In this document: piece by piece, positions 8,315 through 17,735 of the stretch
How the letters are laid out: the number at the start of each line of letters is the position of its first letter
How positions within the stretch are numbered: the first letter of the stretch is position 1
Notes under the pieces: model-generated
Databases searched by the model: none
Told to the model about the DNA's origin: nothing
The model's input: the letters and a program-made list of their open reading frames with translations, nothing else
Origin: JAJPHI01 sp035541875
Lineage (GTDB): Bacteria; Desulfobacterota; Binatia; Binatales; Binataceae
DNA: 64,000 nt
Assembly (NCBI GenBank): GCA_035541875.1
Contig: DATKML010000014.1
Coordinates: forward strand, 62,001-126,000
Direction of reading: 5' to 3'
Made by a program: the position numbers and the translations under genes

Positions 8315-9631
8315 CTAATTGGTCTTGCCCGCGCTCGCGGCCATAGCTCGTCTTTGTGCAGCCACGTACGGCCTCGCGCGTGCGAAAATCTCGTCAAACC
8401 GGCCGGACCTTATGCCCTCGAATCGATCAACCTTAATCTTGGCAATTTCGAATCTTTCAGCCGCTCGAACATCCGGATATGGTTCGGTAAAAATCACGGC
8501 TTTGATCCCAGCTTGCAAAAGCTTTTCCGCACATTGAAAGCACGGGAAAGTAGTGGTGTATAGGGTGCTACCGTTAGCTCTAGTACCAGCAGATAGGATC
8601 GCAGCAACTTCTGCGTGTACTGCGGTGCAGAAAGACATTGCACGCTCAGGCCAGAAATAGCTCTCTAGATTCTTTTTGCACGAAAGACAGCGCCAAGGAG
8701 GCTCTTGGTTGTGAAGGGGGTGAAGCTTCACGCCACACGAAGGACAGTGGACGCCTTGTTTCGAAAGTTGCTCGAAGGACTTATGGCGAACAATGTCGCG
8801 GTAGCATCGCCCAGGTATGGATTTCGCGTTCTCGGCGCCATACTCTGGCTCTTCAACGCACGGAGCTGTACCGCGTGGATTCTCGTTAAAACCATTACCG
8901 ACAACTTCCCCCATCTTCAGAGGATCAGCATTTACCAGGATTGCACCGACCTGCCGCTTCAAGCACTTTGAACCATGTGATGCCGAATAGGCCAAGTTCA
9001 TCAAGATCTCATCTGAGCGCGGATAACGAGGCGTTTCTCCGGTTACGACTCGCACGTACTCGACCACTTTGGACCGAAGCTTTGGCATTGTGGTGCTGCC
9101 GTCATTAATGAGCAGCACATCGGCTGCATCCACGCAGAGTTCAACCTGCTGACCGTAAGGATCTTCTTGATCGCGATCACGCTCATTATCTTCTCGAAAA
9201 GCTTCCAGATTTTGATAAATGCCATGCTGACTTAGGCGTTCGTAACGCTCTGATTGTGGACATTCAAGCGCAATCAAGAAGAAGGTACGACCAAAGGTTT
9301 CCCGAAGAAACTCGACTTCACCGACATTGCGAATACCATCAAACGCAACACGTTCGTAATTCTCTTCAGCCTTTCGAAGCTGTTCAACTGCCAATCTGGC
9401 GACCTCGCCGGGATTCTTCGCATCCAACCGGATGCGGTTCCCCAACGACTGAAGGTCGCTTCTTTCAGGAGCTTTTCCTGCGTTTTCTTTGGACCAGACG
9501 CCTCGGACTACGTCCGAGAGAAGAAGAACCTTATAGCCAAGCGCGTTTTTTAATATCTCTGCCGAAGTCGAACATCCGCTCCCAAACGGCGCTGTGAAGC
9601 CGATAACCACCGCACCACTTTTTAATGCCAT
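8315..9631 (-). CDS. avcD: AvcD-like anti-phage dCTP/dCMP deaminase
   Basis: Two-domain nucleotide deaminase of the AvcD family, which depletes dC nucleotides on phage infection. N-terminal P-loop kinase-like domain (residues about 5-200) opens with GFTAPFGSGCSTSAE; the usual Walker-A lysine is replaced by Cys. The C-terminal deoxycytidylate deaminase domain (about 215-438) has zinc motifs HAEVAAI (about 340) and PCFQC (about 365), plus an inserted second Cys cluster CPSCG...CLSC. The start was set at 9631 (MALKSGAVVIGFTA), where the domain begins; the 77 upstream codons read as unrelated low-quality sequence and more likely form the leader. In Vibrio cholerae AvcD is held inactive by an RNA, AvcI, just upstream. 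438 aa. Confidence 0.85.
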   Translation of the reverse strand: MALKSGAVVIGFTAPFGSGCSTSAEILKNALGYKVLLLSDVVRGVWSKENAGKAPERSDLQSLGNRIRLDAKNPGEVARLAVEQLRKAEENYERVAFDGIRNVGEVEFLRETFGRTFFLIALECPQSERYERLSQHGIYQNLEAFREDNERDRDQEDPYGQQVELCVDAADVLLINDGSTTMPKLRSKVVEYVRVVTGETPRYPRSDEILMNLAYSASHGSKCLKRQVGAILVNADPLKMGEVVGNGFNENPRGTAPCVEEPEYGAENAKSIPGRCYRDIVRHKSFEQLSKQGVHCPSCGVKLHPLHNQEPPWRCLSCKKNLESYFWPERAMSFCTAVHAEVAAILSAGTRANGSTLYTTTFPCFQCAEKLLQAGIKAVIFTEPYPDVRAAERFEIAKIKVDRFEGIRSGRFDEIFARARPYVAAQRRAMAASAGKTN

Positions 9632-9751
9632 CGTAAGAAGTTCCCACGCTTTTGGCGGTTTTCTTTCCTTTGCGCCGAAAGGACCGCGGCAGCAAAGGGA
9701 TGAACGTATTGAGCTATATTCTTTCCAATAACACAGACGTGCAGCGCTTGG
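9632..9751 (-). ncRNA. Candidate leader RNA region upstream of the AvcD-like gene
   Basis: The 263 bases between the DUF3800 gene and the chosen avcD start have an open frame in phase with avcD but no recognisable domain. By analogy with AvcID systems this is where an AvcI-type inhibitory RNA would lie. No specific fold or promoter could be established, so this is a positional inference only. Confidence 0.2.
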
Positions 9752-9894
9752 CACAGAAGTCTGCTGCAGGAGAGGAATGTCTCGCGTGGCCAGTAAGAGC
9801 CGATTCTTCCAGGTTGCATTAATAGTTGCACGTCTTAAGCGTAAGGAAGTTCTATAAGGCACTGGAGAAAGCCATCAATACCCCAAGGGGAGAC

Positions 9895-10752
9895 TCAATC
9901 CTGATGCTCTGGAGCGTAATACTGCCGTGCCGCTAGTCTTTGGATTACTGTTTCCATCGATTCCCCTCGACTGAACGCTTCCAAGACGGCACGTTCCTCT
10001 CGTTCAACGGCTGTCCTGACCGCTTGAAGTCTCGGTCGATTCCAATATTGAATATCGTCGGTCTCTCGAATCAGGTCTTCGGCTGATTTTCTGACCGATC
10101 GTCGGCGCGGCTCAATCGGCAAAGCCTTGGAGTATCGCTCTAACGCATTCTCCATTTCCTTCGCTAGCTCATACGCGAACGCGTCAGCAGCTTGGAGCGG
10201 CAGTGTCTTCTTCTTATCCGCGAAAGCCCATCTCCCTATTCGATAGATGCTCCTCCATGTCGGTACGTCGTAAAACATCTTCATCACGCTATCGAAATGA
10301 CCCTGCCCATCAGCTCCACTCTCAAACAGGTAAGTTATATCCTCGTTGTAGCCGATTTTATCGGCCCAACTGTTGATCGCGGCGAGACAATGGCGAAGGC
10401 ACCACTCGTAGTAATTGCCTAAGATTTCGCGCTGTTTCCCTACGATAGTTTCATCGTAATCCGCCTTAATGACAGCGGCGCCTATCCCGTGTTGAGTATA
10501 ATGCTTTATTATTTCGTGCTGGCTTCGGTATGAGGAAATCTTGCGAGCCTTAGTCCACCCAACGAATGGACCGAAGAACGATTCCTGATCAGTACGGTGG
10601 TAGTACGCTACTCCCTCTTCGGTCCCGAGCCGGGCCCAAGCCGGATTGAATAAATGCCAGCGTTCTTGAGTCGATAAATAACAACCGACGGCGACGGCTG
10701 GCTTCTTTTCGTCCGTACCGGCCTCGTCACAATATACTGTCAGCATAGCCAT
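9895..10752 (-). CDS. DUF3800-domain protein
   Basis: 285-aa member of the DUF3800 family, predicted to have an RNase H-like fold and often found in mobile and defence contexts. The family signatures are an N-terminal acidic strand (MLTVYCDEAGTDE), a central tract around VIKADYDETI, and the C-terminal LQAADAFAYEL with its catalytic-type Asp. The start at 10752 is favoured because AGAGG lies 8 bases upstream; an ATG at 10782 is possible. It sits directly upstream of the AvcD-like gene in the same orientation, so the two may be one transcription unit. The biochemical activity of the family is not established. Confidence 0.75.
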   Translation of the reverse strand: MAMLTVYCDEAGTDEKKPAVAVGCYLSTQERWHLFNPAWARLGTEEGVAYYHRTDQESFFGPFVGWTKARKISSYRSQHEIIKHYTQHGIGAAVIKADYDETIVGKQREILGNYYEWCLRHCLAAINSWADKIGYNEDITYLFESGADGQGHFDSVMKMFYDVPTWRSIYRIGRWAFADKKKTLPLQAADAFAYELAKEMENALERYSKALPIEPRRRSVRKSAEDLIRETDDIQYWNRPRLQAVRTAVEREERAVLEAFSRGESMETVIQRLAARQYYAPEHQD

Positions 10753-10884
10753 TTCATTTGCCTCTGAAATCTGCAGCACCATCGATAATGGCCTCAGGTT
10801 TCAAAATGCCAGATTCCTTTACAGTCGGTTCTAGCCAAGCGGGCATTTCTGATTAAATCTCTCTGAGATGCAGGTTTCATATTG

Positions 10885-11319
10885 ATGGCAAAATCTCACG
10901 GCGGCTATAGCCGCTCAGCACAGAAACGCCGCGAGCGAGCTGCGATGCTCTCTCAGCAGATGCGCCACGGCGATGGAGATGCTGCGTTCCGCTTGCTGCA
11001 ACGGCGTAGAGCTTTGTCTGGGATCAAGAAGCGAGGCTGGTCTTCCCAGGTGCGCACAATGAATGAAACGCGCCGCGATAAGCGAGAGCAACGGCTGCAC
11101 GCGCTAGCGGTTGCCGGAGAGCAGCAGCGGCAGGCGGCCCAAAGTACGTTTAAGCTCGATGCACGTGGTCTCGCCGCGTACCGAGCGCGCTTTGGCCAGG
11201 GAGGCTTTAGCGCAGACTATGCTGAGGGCGCATGCCACCCTGCGATTCCTGGTGTTCCTTGTCCGGCTTGCGGTTGGCAATGGGGTGACCGAGAGCCGCA
11301 TCTTATCGCTGTGCCCTAA
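10885..11319 (+). CDS. Hypothetical basic protein upstream of the SRAP pseudogene
   Basis: Not recognised. 144 aa from the ATG at 10885 (a TTG codon precedes it). The first 100 residues are strongly basic (HGGYSRSAQKRRERAAML, RRRALSGIKKRGW, NETRRDKREQRLHAL), suggesting nucleic-acid binding. The C-terminus carries a CxxC pair in HPAIPGVPCPACGWQWGDRE. It ends two bases before the SRAP pseudogene, mirroring the arrangement at 6652-7674. This gene is intact although its SRAP partner is not, so it may have a function of its own. Confidence 0.6.
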   Translation: MAKSHGGYSRSAQKRRERAAMLSQQMRHGDGDAAFRLLQRRRALSGIKKRGWSSQVRTMNETRRDKREQRLHALAVAGEQQRQAAQSTFKLDARGLAAYRARFGQGGFSADYAEGACHPAIPGVPCPACGWQWGDREPHLIAVP

Positions 11320-11321
11320 CC

Positions 11322-11974
11322 ATGTGGGGACGCATTACCCTCACCCGGTCTAATCTCGAATCAGTGACAAGCGAGCTAAACGTGTCGCCCGAGGGCTGTC
11401 GCGGCTATCCGCTGCTTGAACTGCACTACAACATTGCTCCCACCTCGGTTCATCCGATCCTGACCCTCAATGACCATGGCCAGCGACAGATTGAGCCGAT
11501 GACCTGGGGGAGCATTCCAAAGATCGGGAAAGGCCTAATGATCAACTGGCGATCGGAGAGCTTCCCGCCTCGTGCGCCGCGATGCGCGGTCATCACCGAT
11601 GGCTTCTACGAATGGACGGGACCCAAAAAACGCACGTCAGCCCTACTGGTTTCATCGGTCCGATCACGCACTGGTGCTGATGGCCGGTCTTTGGGAGTAG
11701 CAGACCGGGCCAGACTGGGGCGTAACGCAAGTCTTTGTCATTTTGACCACCCGGGCCAATGCCTTGACGGCCCCGATTCATTAATCGAATGCCCGTAGTG
11801 CTGGGCGAACCGCAGCTCGACAGCTGGATGGCGACTCGCACCGACAATGCCGACTCACTCCGGACGCTGTTGGTTCTCGCTCCGGAGGAATGGCTGGTCG
11901 CTGAACCCGCTTCCCCGCTGGTGAATAACGTCAAGAACGACGGCCCGGACTTGCTCGCGACGACGGAACCCTGA
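11322..11974 (+). pseudogene. Decayed SRAP-domain gene (Cys2 lost, frameshifted)
   Basis: Clearly homologous to the intact SRAP gene at 7030 over its whole length (GRITLTR, INWRSESFPPRAPRC, ITDGFYEW, ending SPLVNNVKND). Three kinds of damage are visible. Codon 2 is TGG (Trp) in place of the catalytic Cys. A frameshift lies near 11625-11640, in the AAAAAA run after EWTGP. An in-frame TAG at about 11698 follows the shifted frame's MAGLWE, and a further one-base shift near 11783 is needed to restore IHNRMPVVLGEP. The Cys loss alone would abolish DNA crosslinking. Confidence 0.88.
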
Positions 11975-12113
11975 TGCGGACCACCGGCACTGGATCAAGA
12001 AAAACGGTAAGTCCGCAAGCAATCATGCCGGAATTATTTTTCTTCCTAGAATCAGCCTCCCGATCCCCCCTGGGTCGGTTGACGCGATATTCCAACTGTT
12101 ATCTATATGGCCC

Positions 12114-12797
12114 ATGAGAGCTTGCCTTAAGAACCTTATCATTGGCGCCGTGCTTGTTCTCAGCGCCTGTTCCGGCGTGACGCAGCAACCCGTAGCCGTC
12201 CCGCCGGCTGCGGTCGTAAGCACTCCTGCTATAGGTCAGCCGTTATCCACGCAGCCGAAAGCTCTTGCCGCAGTCTCTCCCGAACAGCCACCCATCCGGC
12301 CGACGCCAGTTGGTCCCGCCAATCTGTATCCGAACCCGGCAATAACGCCCGGAGAGGCTGCTACGCTGAGTGTGAACGACCTGACCCGCGAGTGGACCGA
12401 CAACTGTCCTAACCACAAACCGCGCTGCACCTATTCCCAGGATCACCGGAATGTGCCCGCGTCTGTTCACACGGCAGTCTATGACGAGTACAACGTCCCC
12501 GCCGAGGAACGGAACATCAAGTCCGGCGAGGTGGATCACTTTTGGCCGCTTTGCGCCGGGGGCTCGAACGATCTCAAAAACCTCTGGTATCAGCCTGCCG
12601 TCAACGACTGGAATGGAGAAAACCTCGGTTATCACGAAAAGGACAAGCTGGAGGACGAGGTATGTAAAGAGATCAAAGCCGGACAGTTGGACCCGAACGA
12701 CGCCTTTCAAAAGATGACGACGGACTGGGTGGCGTACTATCGTGAGATGTTTCAGGGAGGCAGCGCATCTCAGCCGAACGACAACGGCGACCAATAA
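12114..12797 (+). CDS. Secreted lipoprotein with HNH-like nuclease motif
   Basis: 227 aa with a lipoprotein signal peptide (LIIGAVLVLSAC, lipobox LSAC, Cys about 19) and a long Pro/Ala/Thr-rich linker to about residue 80. The C-terminal domain contains SGEVDHFWPLCAGGSNDLKN followed by LWYQP, matching the 'VDH..PL..GGSND..NLWPQP' core of phage-type HNH endonucleases. The family's second metal-binding His is replaced or displaced, so activity is uncertain. It would sit on the outer face of a membrane. The island context suggests DNA processing or exclusion at the cell surface, but this is inference. No operon partner. Confidence 0.65.
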   Translation: MRACLKNLIIGAVLVLSACSGVTQQPVAVPPAAVVSTPAIGQPLSTQPKALAAVSPEQPPIRPTPVGPANLYPNPAITPGEAATLSVNDLTREWTDNCPNHKPRCTYSQDHRNVPASVHTAVYDEYNVPAEERNIKSGEVDHFWPLCAGGSNDLKNLWYQPAVNDWNGENLGYHEKDKLEDEVCKEIKAGQLDPNDAFQKMTTDWVAYYREMFQGGSASQPNDNGDQ

Positions 12798-12951
12798 CGG
12801 TCAACGGCAATCGGATCATCGCGACGGCGAATAGCCGTGAGCTCTTTCCGGTAGGCTGCCTGGCGGGCAAGTTAGAAGTCGTCGCTCACGCAGCGCGCTC
12901 CAGGTGCTCGGGACGCCGCGCGCTAATCCCGAACGGTGAGACTGTCGCTGC

Positions 12952-13371
12952 TCAAGCCTGATCTTTGCTGCTCTCTGTCTCAGCAGCTTTGCGGCGCAGG
13001 GCTTCGCGAGCCTTGATTAAGTTGGGGTAGCCGAGGACCTTCATCTTTGCAGCCGTCGCCTTGCCGCCACGCTTGGCTAGCATAGAGCGGGCAGCTTGGC
13101 TTCGAAGCTCCGGCGGTACGTTCTTACGTCCCAAAATGCGGCCAGGACTAATCTGGCACTCGTACCAAAGCTTATTGACGGCCTCGACCGCAGACTCCTG
13201 AATGATGCTCTCGATCTCCTCGAATCGATACCAAGGCGGGAGATCTACGGCCGGTATCATGGCCGCAAAAGGAACCATCTCCGATTCAGGGGGTGCTCCT
13301 TCTTCGAGCACCTTTCTCATACTGCTAAGCGCTCGGTTTAATTTTTGAAAAAATCGGTCGCCGGGTTGCAT
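12952..13371 (-). CDS. Hypothetical protein with basic GGKA-containing tail
   Basis: Not recognised. 139 aa, helical, acidic N-terminal half (MRKVLEEGAPPESEM) and basic C-terminal half (LAKRGGKATAAKMKVLGYPN, then AREALRRKAAE). The 'GGKA' basic segment resembles that of the small protein at 24766-25044. It is transcribed divergently from cas3, 157 bases away, so it could share a control region with the cas operon; a regulatory role is speculative. Confidence 0.5.
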   Translation of the reverse strand: MQPGDRFFQKLNRALSSMRKVLEEGAPPESEMVPFAAMIPAVDLPPWYRFEEIESIIQESAVEAVNKLWYECQISPGRILGRKNVPPELRSQAARSMLAKRGGKATAAKMKVLGYPNLIKAREALRRKAAETESSKDQA

Positions 13372-13528
13372 AGAGGGGGGTTAAACCATCGAGCCCTTGT
13401 TTGTCATTTTGCCTGATTCGTGACAGCGCCTAAGCTAAGGTACTTTGGCATTACTTTGCGTCGGTGAATCAAGCACGATTTTACCGCATTTATACAGCGA
13501 AAGATCGTCGATAAATGGGGGTTTGACC

Positions 13529-16177
13529 ATGCGAGGAAATCCGTCGGATTTCTGGGGGAAGCTCTCGGGAGCAGAAGACGAACGCACGTGGCACCCCTTG
13601 ATCGATCATTGCGCGGATGTCGGAGCTACTTGCGAAGCTTTGCTCCAGCGAACTCTGCTGCGCAAGCGACTCGCCACTTTGGGCGGGCTCAACGATTTGA
13701 ACGAAATCGACGTCCAGCGTTTGGCAGCGCTAGCGACATTTCATGACGTTGGAAAGTTCAATCACGGATTTCAGAACAAGGCAAACCCTAGTGAAAACAG
13801 CTTAAACGCAGGTCACGTTCAACCGCCTGTAGCGCTAATCGCCGATTCCGGAAGCTCCTTACACCGTCAATTAGTTTCGAGCTTGCCGCTTGAAGAGGTC
13901 GAGAGTTGGGCTGTAGACGCCACCGGTATCGAGTTATTGGTGAGCGCGATCGCTCATCACGGTAGGCCGGCAGATTCCGGACCGATTGATGTTCAACTTT
14001 GGAAACCCGATGAGCACAACCGCAACCCTTTCGAGGGGATGGCTCGACTTAGCACCAAGGTTCACGAATGGTTCCCCAGAGCGTTCGAACAAACGGTGAG
14101 GCCCCTACCTGCAGCCCCTAAGTTCCAGCATGGGTTTTGTGGGTTAGTTACCCTCGCCGACTGGATCGGATCAGATCGATCGAAATTTAGATTCACTGAG
14201 ACGGGCGATCCTGATCGTATGAAATTGGCTCGTCGATGGGCGGGACAGATCCTAGCTTCAATCGGCCTAGATCCGGGCAACGCACGAGGAACTTACAACA
14301 CCATTCCTCATGAGTTCGCGCAGATCTTCGGGTTTTCACCTAATCCCGTTCAGCGTCGGATGACGGAACTGTCCGACGACGAGAGCAAGCTTTTCATCCT
14401 CGAAAGCGAGACCGGCTCAGGCAAAACGGAAGCCGCGATGGCACGGTTTTTCCGTTTGTTTGCTGCTGGAGCGGTGGATGGGATGTACTTCGCGCTGCCG
14501 ACGCGAACCTCAGCCGTACAGATGCACCGGCGGATCGCGCACAATGTGGAACAAGCTTTCGCCGACATAGAGACTCGACCTCCCGTTATTCTCGCTGTTC
14601 CCGGCTATGTGCCCCTTGATGATCGAGCAAATGCTTCGTTGATGGCGCCTTTCGAAACGTTATACCCAGACCGCGATGCTCAGCGTTATCGGGGATGGGC
14701 GTCAGAGCATTCAAAACGCTACCTGGCGGGAGCGATAAGTGTTGGCACAATCGATCAGGCTCTGCTGTCGGCCCTTATGGTGTCGCACTCGCACCTCCGC
14801 GCCACTTCGCTGCTGCGCCAGTTTCTTGTAGTCGACGAAGTACATGCTTCCGACGCCTACATGTCGACAATCCTGCGCGAAGTGCTGCGCTTTCACCTGG
14901 CGGCCGGTGGGCACGCGATGTTGTTATCAGCGACGCTCGGATCGCGCGCAGCGATTACGCTCAGCACCCCACTCGCGTCGATTGCTCCTAAGCCGCCGAG
15001 CCAGCCCGAGGCCGAGCGACTTCCTTATCCAAGCCTGATGAGTTCGAACGGTCGCGAGAAAGATCTCAAGCGAGAGTTTCTCGAAAGTGCCTCGTCTCCC
15101 AAGGCTGTTGCCGTAGAGATGGCTGGCATCGCGGATGATCCTTTTGTCGTCTGTTCGAGGGCAGTTGATGCCGTTCTGGCGGGCGGACGCGTATTGATCG
15201 TGCGTAACACAGTGCGCGATTGTGTCGCGACGCAGTTAGCGCTGGAGCAAGTTGCCGCAGCGTGCGGGGTAGCCCACGCGCTTTTTACCGTGAATGAACT
15301 CGCCGCTCCGCACCACGCGCGGTACGCCCGTTCTGATCGCGTACTTTTGGATAGTGAACTTGAGCGACGCTTCGGCAAGACTTCCACGGGTTCCTGCGTC
15401 GCCGTAGCCACCCAAACCGTCCAGCAGAGCCTGGATCTCGACGCAGATCTGATGCTCACTGATCTTTGTCCCATCGACGTTATGCTACAGAGGGTCGGTC
15501 GTCTCCACCGCCATCGCCGCGACCGTCCAGAGCGCTTGCGCACAACAAAATTAATCGCCTTGACCCCAACACAGCGAGATCTCACTCCTCGGATCAGAAG
15601 CGACGGAACGGCGCGAGGCGAACACGGCTTTGGAACTGTTTACGAAGATCTGCGGATGTTGGAAGCGGTTTGGCGCATCCTGGAGAGGACGCCAACGCTT
15701 CATATTCCGTCTATGAATCGTCCATTGGTCGAAGCCGGAACTCACCCTGAAGCCCTCAATAAAATCGTTGCTGAGCTAGGTGAGGAATGGCGGAAACATG
15801 CACTAAGACTCGACGGCCAGACGCTCGCAGCAAGAGGGCTCGCTGCGTTAAATTGCGTCGACCGCTCCGAGCCTTTCCCTCAAATCCGGTTCCCTTCGTC
15901 ATTGGATATTCGAGTGCGGACACGCCTCGGAGAGAGCGACCGCATCGTTGAGTTTGCGACACCGATTGCCAGCCCATTCGGCTCGTCGTTTGACCGCTTG
16001 ACGCTTCCCGGGTGGTTCGCATATGAAGCCCCGGTAGAGGCCGAGCCTACCGATATCGTCAGCACTTCCGGGGTTCTTCGCTTTACCTTCGCAGGACGAC
16101 GCTTTATCTATGACCGACTCGGCTTGCGCCCCGACCAGTCATCGTCCGATAACGGGGAGGACCTGGCCGATGGCTGA
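13529..16177 (+). CDS. cas3: CRISPR-associated nuclease-helicase Cas3 (type I-E)
   Basis: Degrades target DNA after recruitment by Cascade. 882 aa with an N-terminal HD nuclease domain (His at 27, HD pair in FHDVGKFNHG at 72-73, HGRP downstream) and an SF2 helicase: Walker A ETGSGKTEA about 293, DEVH in VVDEVHASD about 435, motif III SATLG about 466, motif VI QRVGRLHRH about 654. The start at 13529 (GACC-ATG) is preferred over an upstream in-frame codon at 13445 because the protein then begins at the HD domain. First gene of the cas operon; it overlaps cas8e by 8 bases. Confidence 0.96.
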   Translation: MRGNPSDFWGKLSGAEDERTWHPLIDHCADVGATCEALLQRTLLRKRLATLGGLNDLNEIDVQRLAALATFHDVGKFNHGFQNKANPSENSLNAGHVQPPVALIADSGSSLHRQLVSSLPLEEVESWAVDATGIELLVSAIAHHGRPADSGPIDVQLWKPDEHNRNPFEGMARLSTKVHEWFPRAFEQTVRPLPAAPKFQHGFCGLVTLADWIGSDRSKFRFTETGDPDRMKLARRWAGQILASIGLDPGNARGTYNTIPHEFAQIFGFSPNPVQRRMTELSDDESKLFILESETGSGKTEAAMARFFRLFAAGAVDGMYFALPTRTSAVQMHRRIAHNVEQAFADIETRPPVILAVPGYVPLDDRANASLMAPFETLYPDRDAQRYRGWASEHSKRYLAGAISVGTIDQALLSALMVSHSHLRATSLLRQFLVVDEVHASDAYMSTILREVLRFHLAAGGHAMLLSATLGSRAAITLSTPLASIAPKPPSQPEAERLPYPSLMSSNGREKDLKREFLESASSPKAVAVEMAGIADDPFVVCSRAVDAVLAGGRVLIVRNTVRDCVATQLALEQVAAACGVAHALFTVNELAAPHHARYARSDRVLLDSELERRFGKTSTGSCVAVATQTVQQSLDLDADLMLTDLCPIDVMLQRVGRLHRHRRDRPERLRTTKLIALTPTQRDLTPRIRSDGTARGEHGFGTVYEDLRMLEAVWRILERTPTLHIPSMNRPLVEAGTHPEALNKIVAELGEEWRKHALRLDGQTLAARGLAALNCVDRSEPFPQIRFPSSLDIRVRTRLGESDRIVEFATPIASPFGSSFDRLTLPGWFAYEAPVEAEPTDIVSTSGVLRFTFAGRRFIYDRLGLRPDQSSSDNGEDLADG

Positions 16178-17735
16178 ATTTGCCCACAATCTTTTGACAG
16201 AGCCTGTACTGACAGTGGCTACTAATGGGGCCTCCGCCGTCCGGCGCACTCTGCCGGAGGTGCTGAGCGATCTAGCCAACGGCGTCAACTTCGAATTCGC
16301 CGCGCTGCAACCGCATCAATTCCACGCTTGGCACGCGTTTCTTGTGCAGCTTGGTGCCTTGGCGGCATTTCACGCGGGCGTTCACAACGTTAAAGACCTC
16401 AGTCAGGCTTCTCAATGGGCTACCGCATTGCGCGCGCTTACTGATGATCGAGACGAGCCGTGGTGTTTGATTGTCAGCGATCTCAAGACAGCTGCCTTTA
16501 TGCAGCCTCCGATCCCGGAAGGTTCGACTGCTAAATGGAACCGTGACAACTTGGCTGGCACGCCCGATACCCTCGATTTGCTTGCAACCGCGAAAAACCA
16601 CGACGTTAAGATGGAGCGAATTGCCAAGCCGCACACGGAGCACTGGGTCTATGCGCTCGTCTCGTTGCAGACGATGCAAGGCTTCAGCGGCCGCGAGAAT
16701 TATGGAATTGCACGAATGAATGGTGGGCTCAGCAATCGACCCGCCTTTGCCGCTGCCGGCGACCTAGCCTGGCCGACCCGCTTCGTCCGTGATGCTAACC
16801 TCTTGTTCGAATCACGAAGCGCAATCGCCGAAGCTCACAGTTTTGACGCCGAGACCGGGCGTGCCCTGCTATGGCTGATACCCTGGAACGGAGATGATCA
16901 GCTTCGTATTGATGAGCTTGATCCCTTCTTCATCGAGATTTGCCGCCGTGTTCGACTTTTTCTTTCAGATGGCGAAATCGTCGGGCGCTGGTCCACTACC
17001 AAAGCCACACGCATTGCCGCCAAAGAGCTAAAGGGCAACCTCGGCGATCCATGGGTGCCGATCCGGGTTGCGGATGGCGCAGCATTGACGGCTACAGGTC
17101 TCGACTACGAACTGGTACAGCGGGTTCTTTTTGATGGCGAGTTCCGGGCTAGCGCGGCAGGTTCGCCGCAACCAATTGATGGCAACGAGCCTATGCTGAT
17201 TTGTCAGGTTCTTGTTCGCGGCCAAGGCAAAACTGAAGGCTACCATGAGCGTTTCATTCCCATTCCTCCCAAGGCCAGATTGCGGCTGGCGACCGAACGA
17301 GGTCGTCGTCAGATCGGTGAGCTTTCAAAGCAAAGGTTGGAAGCCATCAAAGAAGTGACTAGAAGAGTCCTGCGGCCTGCTCTTGCTGCGCTGCTGCAAG
17401 GTGGTCCCGATCAGCTCGATTTGCGTGACGAAAGAATCGAGCCATTCGTCGAGTTTTACGATCGCGAGATCGACAGCGTTTATTTTCACGAACTCTTTGA
17501 AGACTTGGACCTGAACACTGAGGAATCTCGCATCAGATGGCTTAATCGACTGCTCGACTTTGCTCTTGGGGCCCTTGAGAAGGCCAAACTATCCGCCTCC
17601 GTCCCGTCAGCCCGTGTCTATCGCGCTCATGCTGCGGCTGGTCGCCGCTTCTTCGGTGCCGCGCGCCGCTTACGTTTAGCGGCTGGCGAAAAGTTTGAAC
17701 TCCCAGGAGAGATTGATGAGTCACCAAGCACCTGA
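16170..17735 (+). CDS. cas8e: Cascade large subunit Cas8e (CasA/Cse1)
   Basis: 521-aa large subunit of the type I-E interference complex. It recognises the PAM and recruits Cas3. Identified from its place between cas3 and cse2, its length (E. coli CasA is 502 aa) and Cse1-like features such as LQPHQFHAWHAFLVQLGALA, TEHWVYALVSLQTMQGFSG and LLWLIPW. The ATG at 16170 overlaps the end of cas3 (ATGGCTGA), a translational-coupling arrangement. The C-terminal helical bundle (about 390-510) is present. Confidence 0.93.
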   Translation: MAEFAHNLLTEPVLTVATNGASAVRRTLPEVLSDLANGVNFEFAALQPHQFHAWHAFLVQLGALAAFHAGVHNVKDLSQASQWATALRALTDDRDEPWCLIVSDLKTAAFMQPPIPEGSTAKWNRDNLAGTPDTLDLLATAKNHDVKMERIAKPHTEHWVYALVSLQTMQGFSGRENYGIARMNGGLSNRPAFAAAGDLAWPTRFVRDANLLFESRSAIAEAHSFDAETGRALLWLIPWNGDDQLRIDELDPFFIEICRRVRLFLSDGEIVGRWSTTKATRIAAKELKGNLGDPWVPIRVADGAALTATGLDYELVQRVLFDGEFRASAAGSPQPIDGNEPMLICQVLVRGQGKTEGYHERFIPIPPKARLRLATERGRRQIGELSKQRLEAIKEVTRRVLRPALAALLQGGPDQLDLRDERIEPFVEFYDREIDSVYFHELFEDLDLNTEESRIRWLNRLLDFALGALEKAKLSASVPSARVYRAHAAAGRRFFGAARRLRLAAGEKFELPGEIDESPST

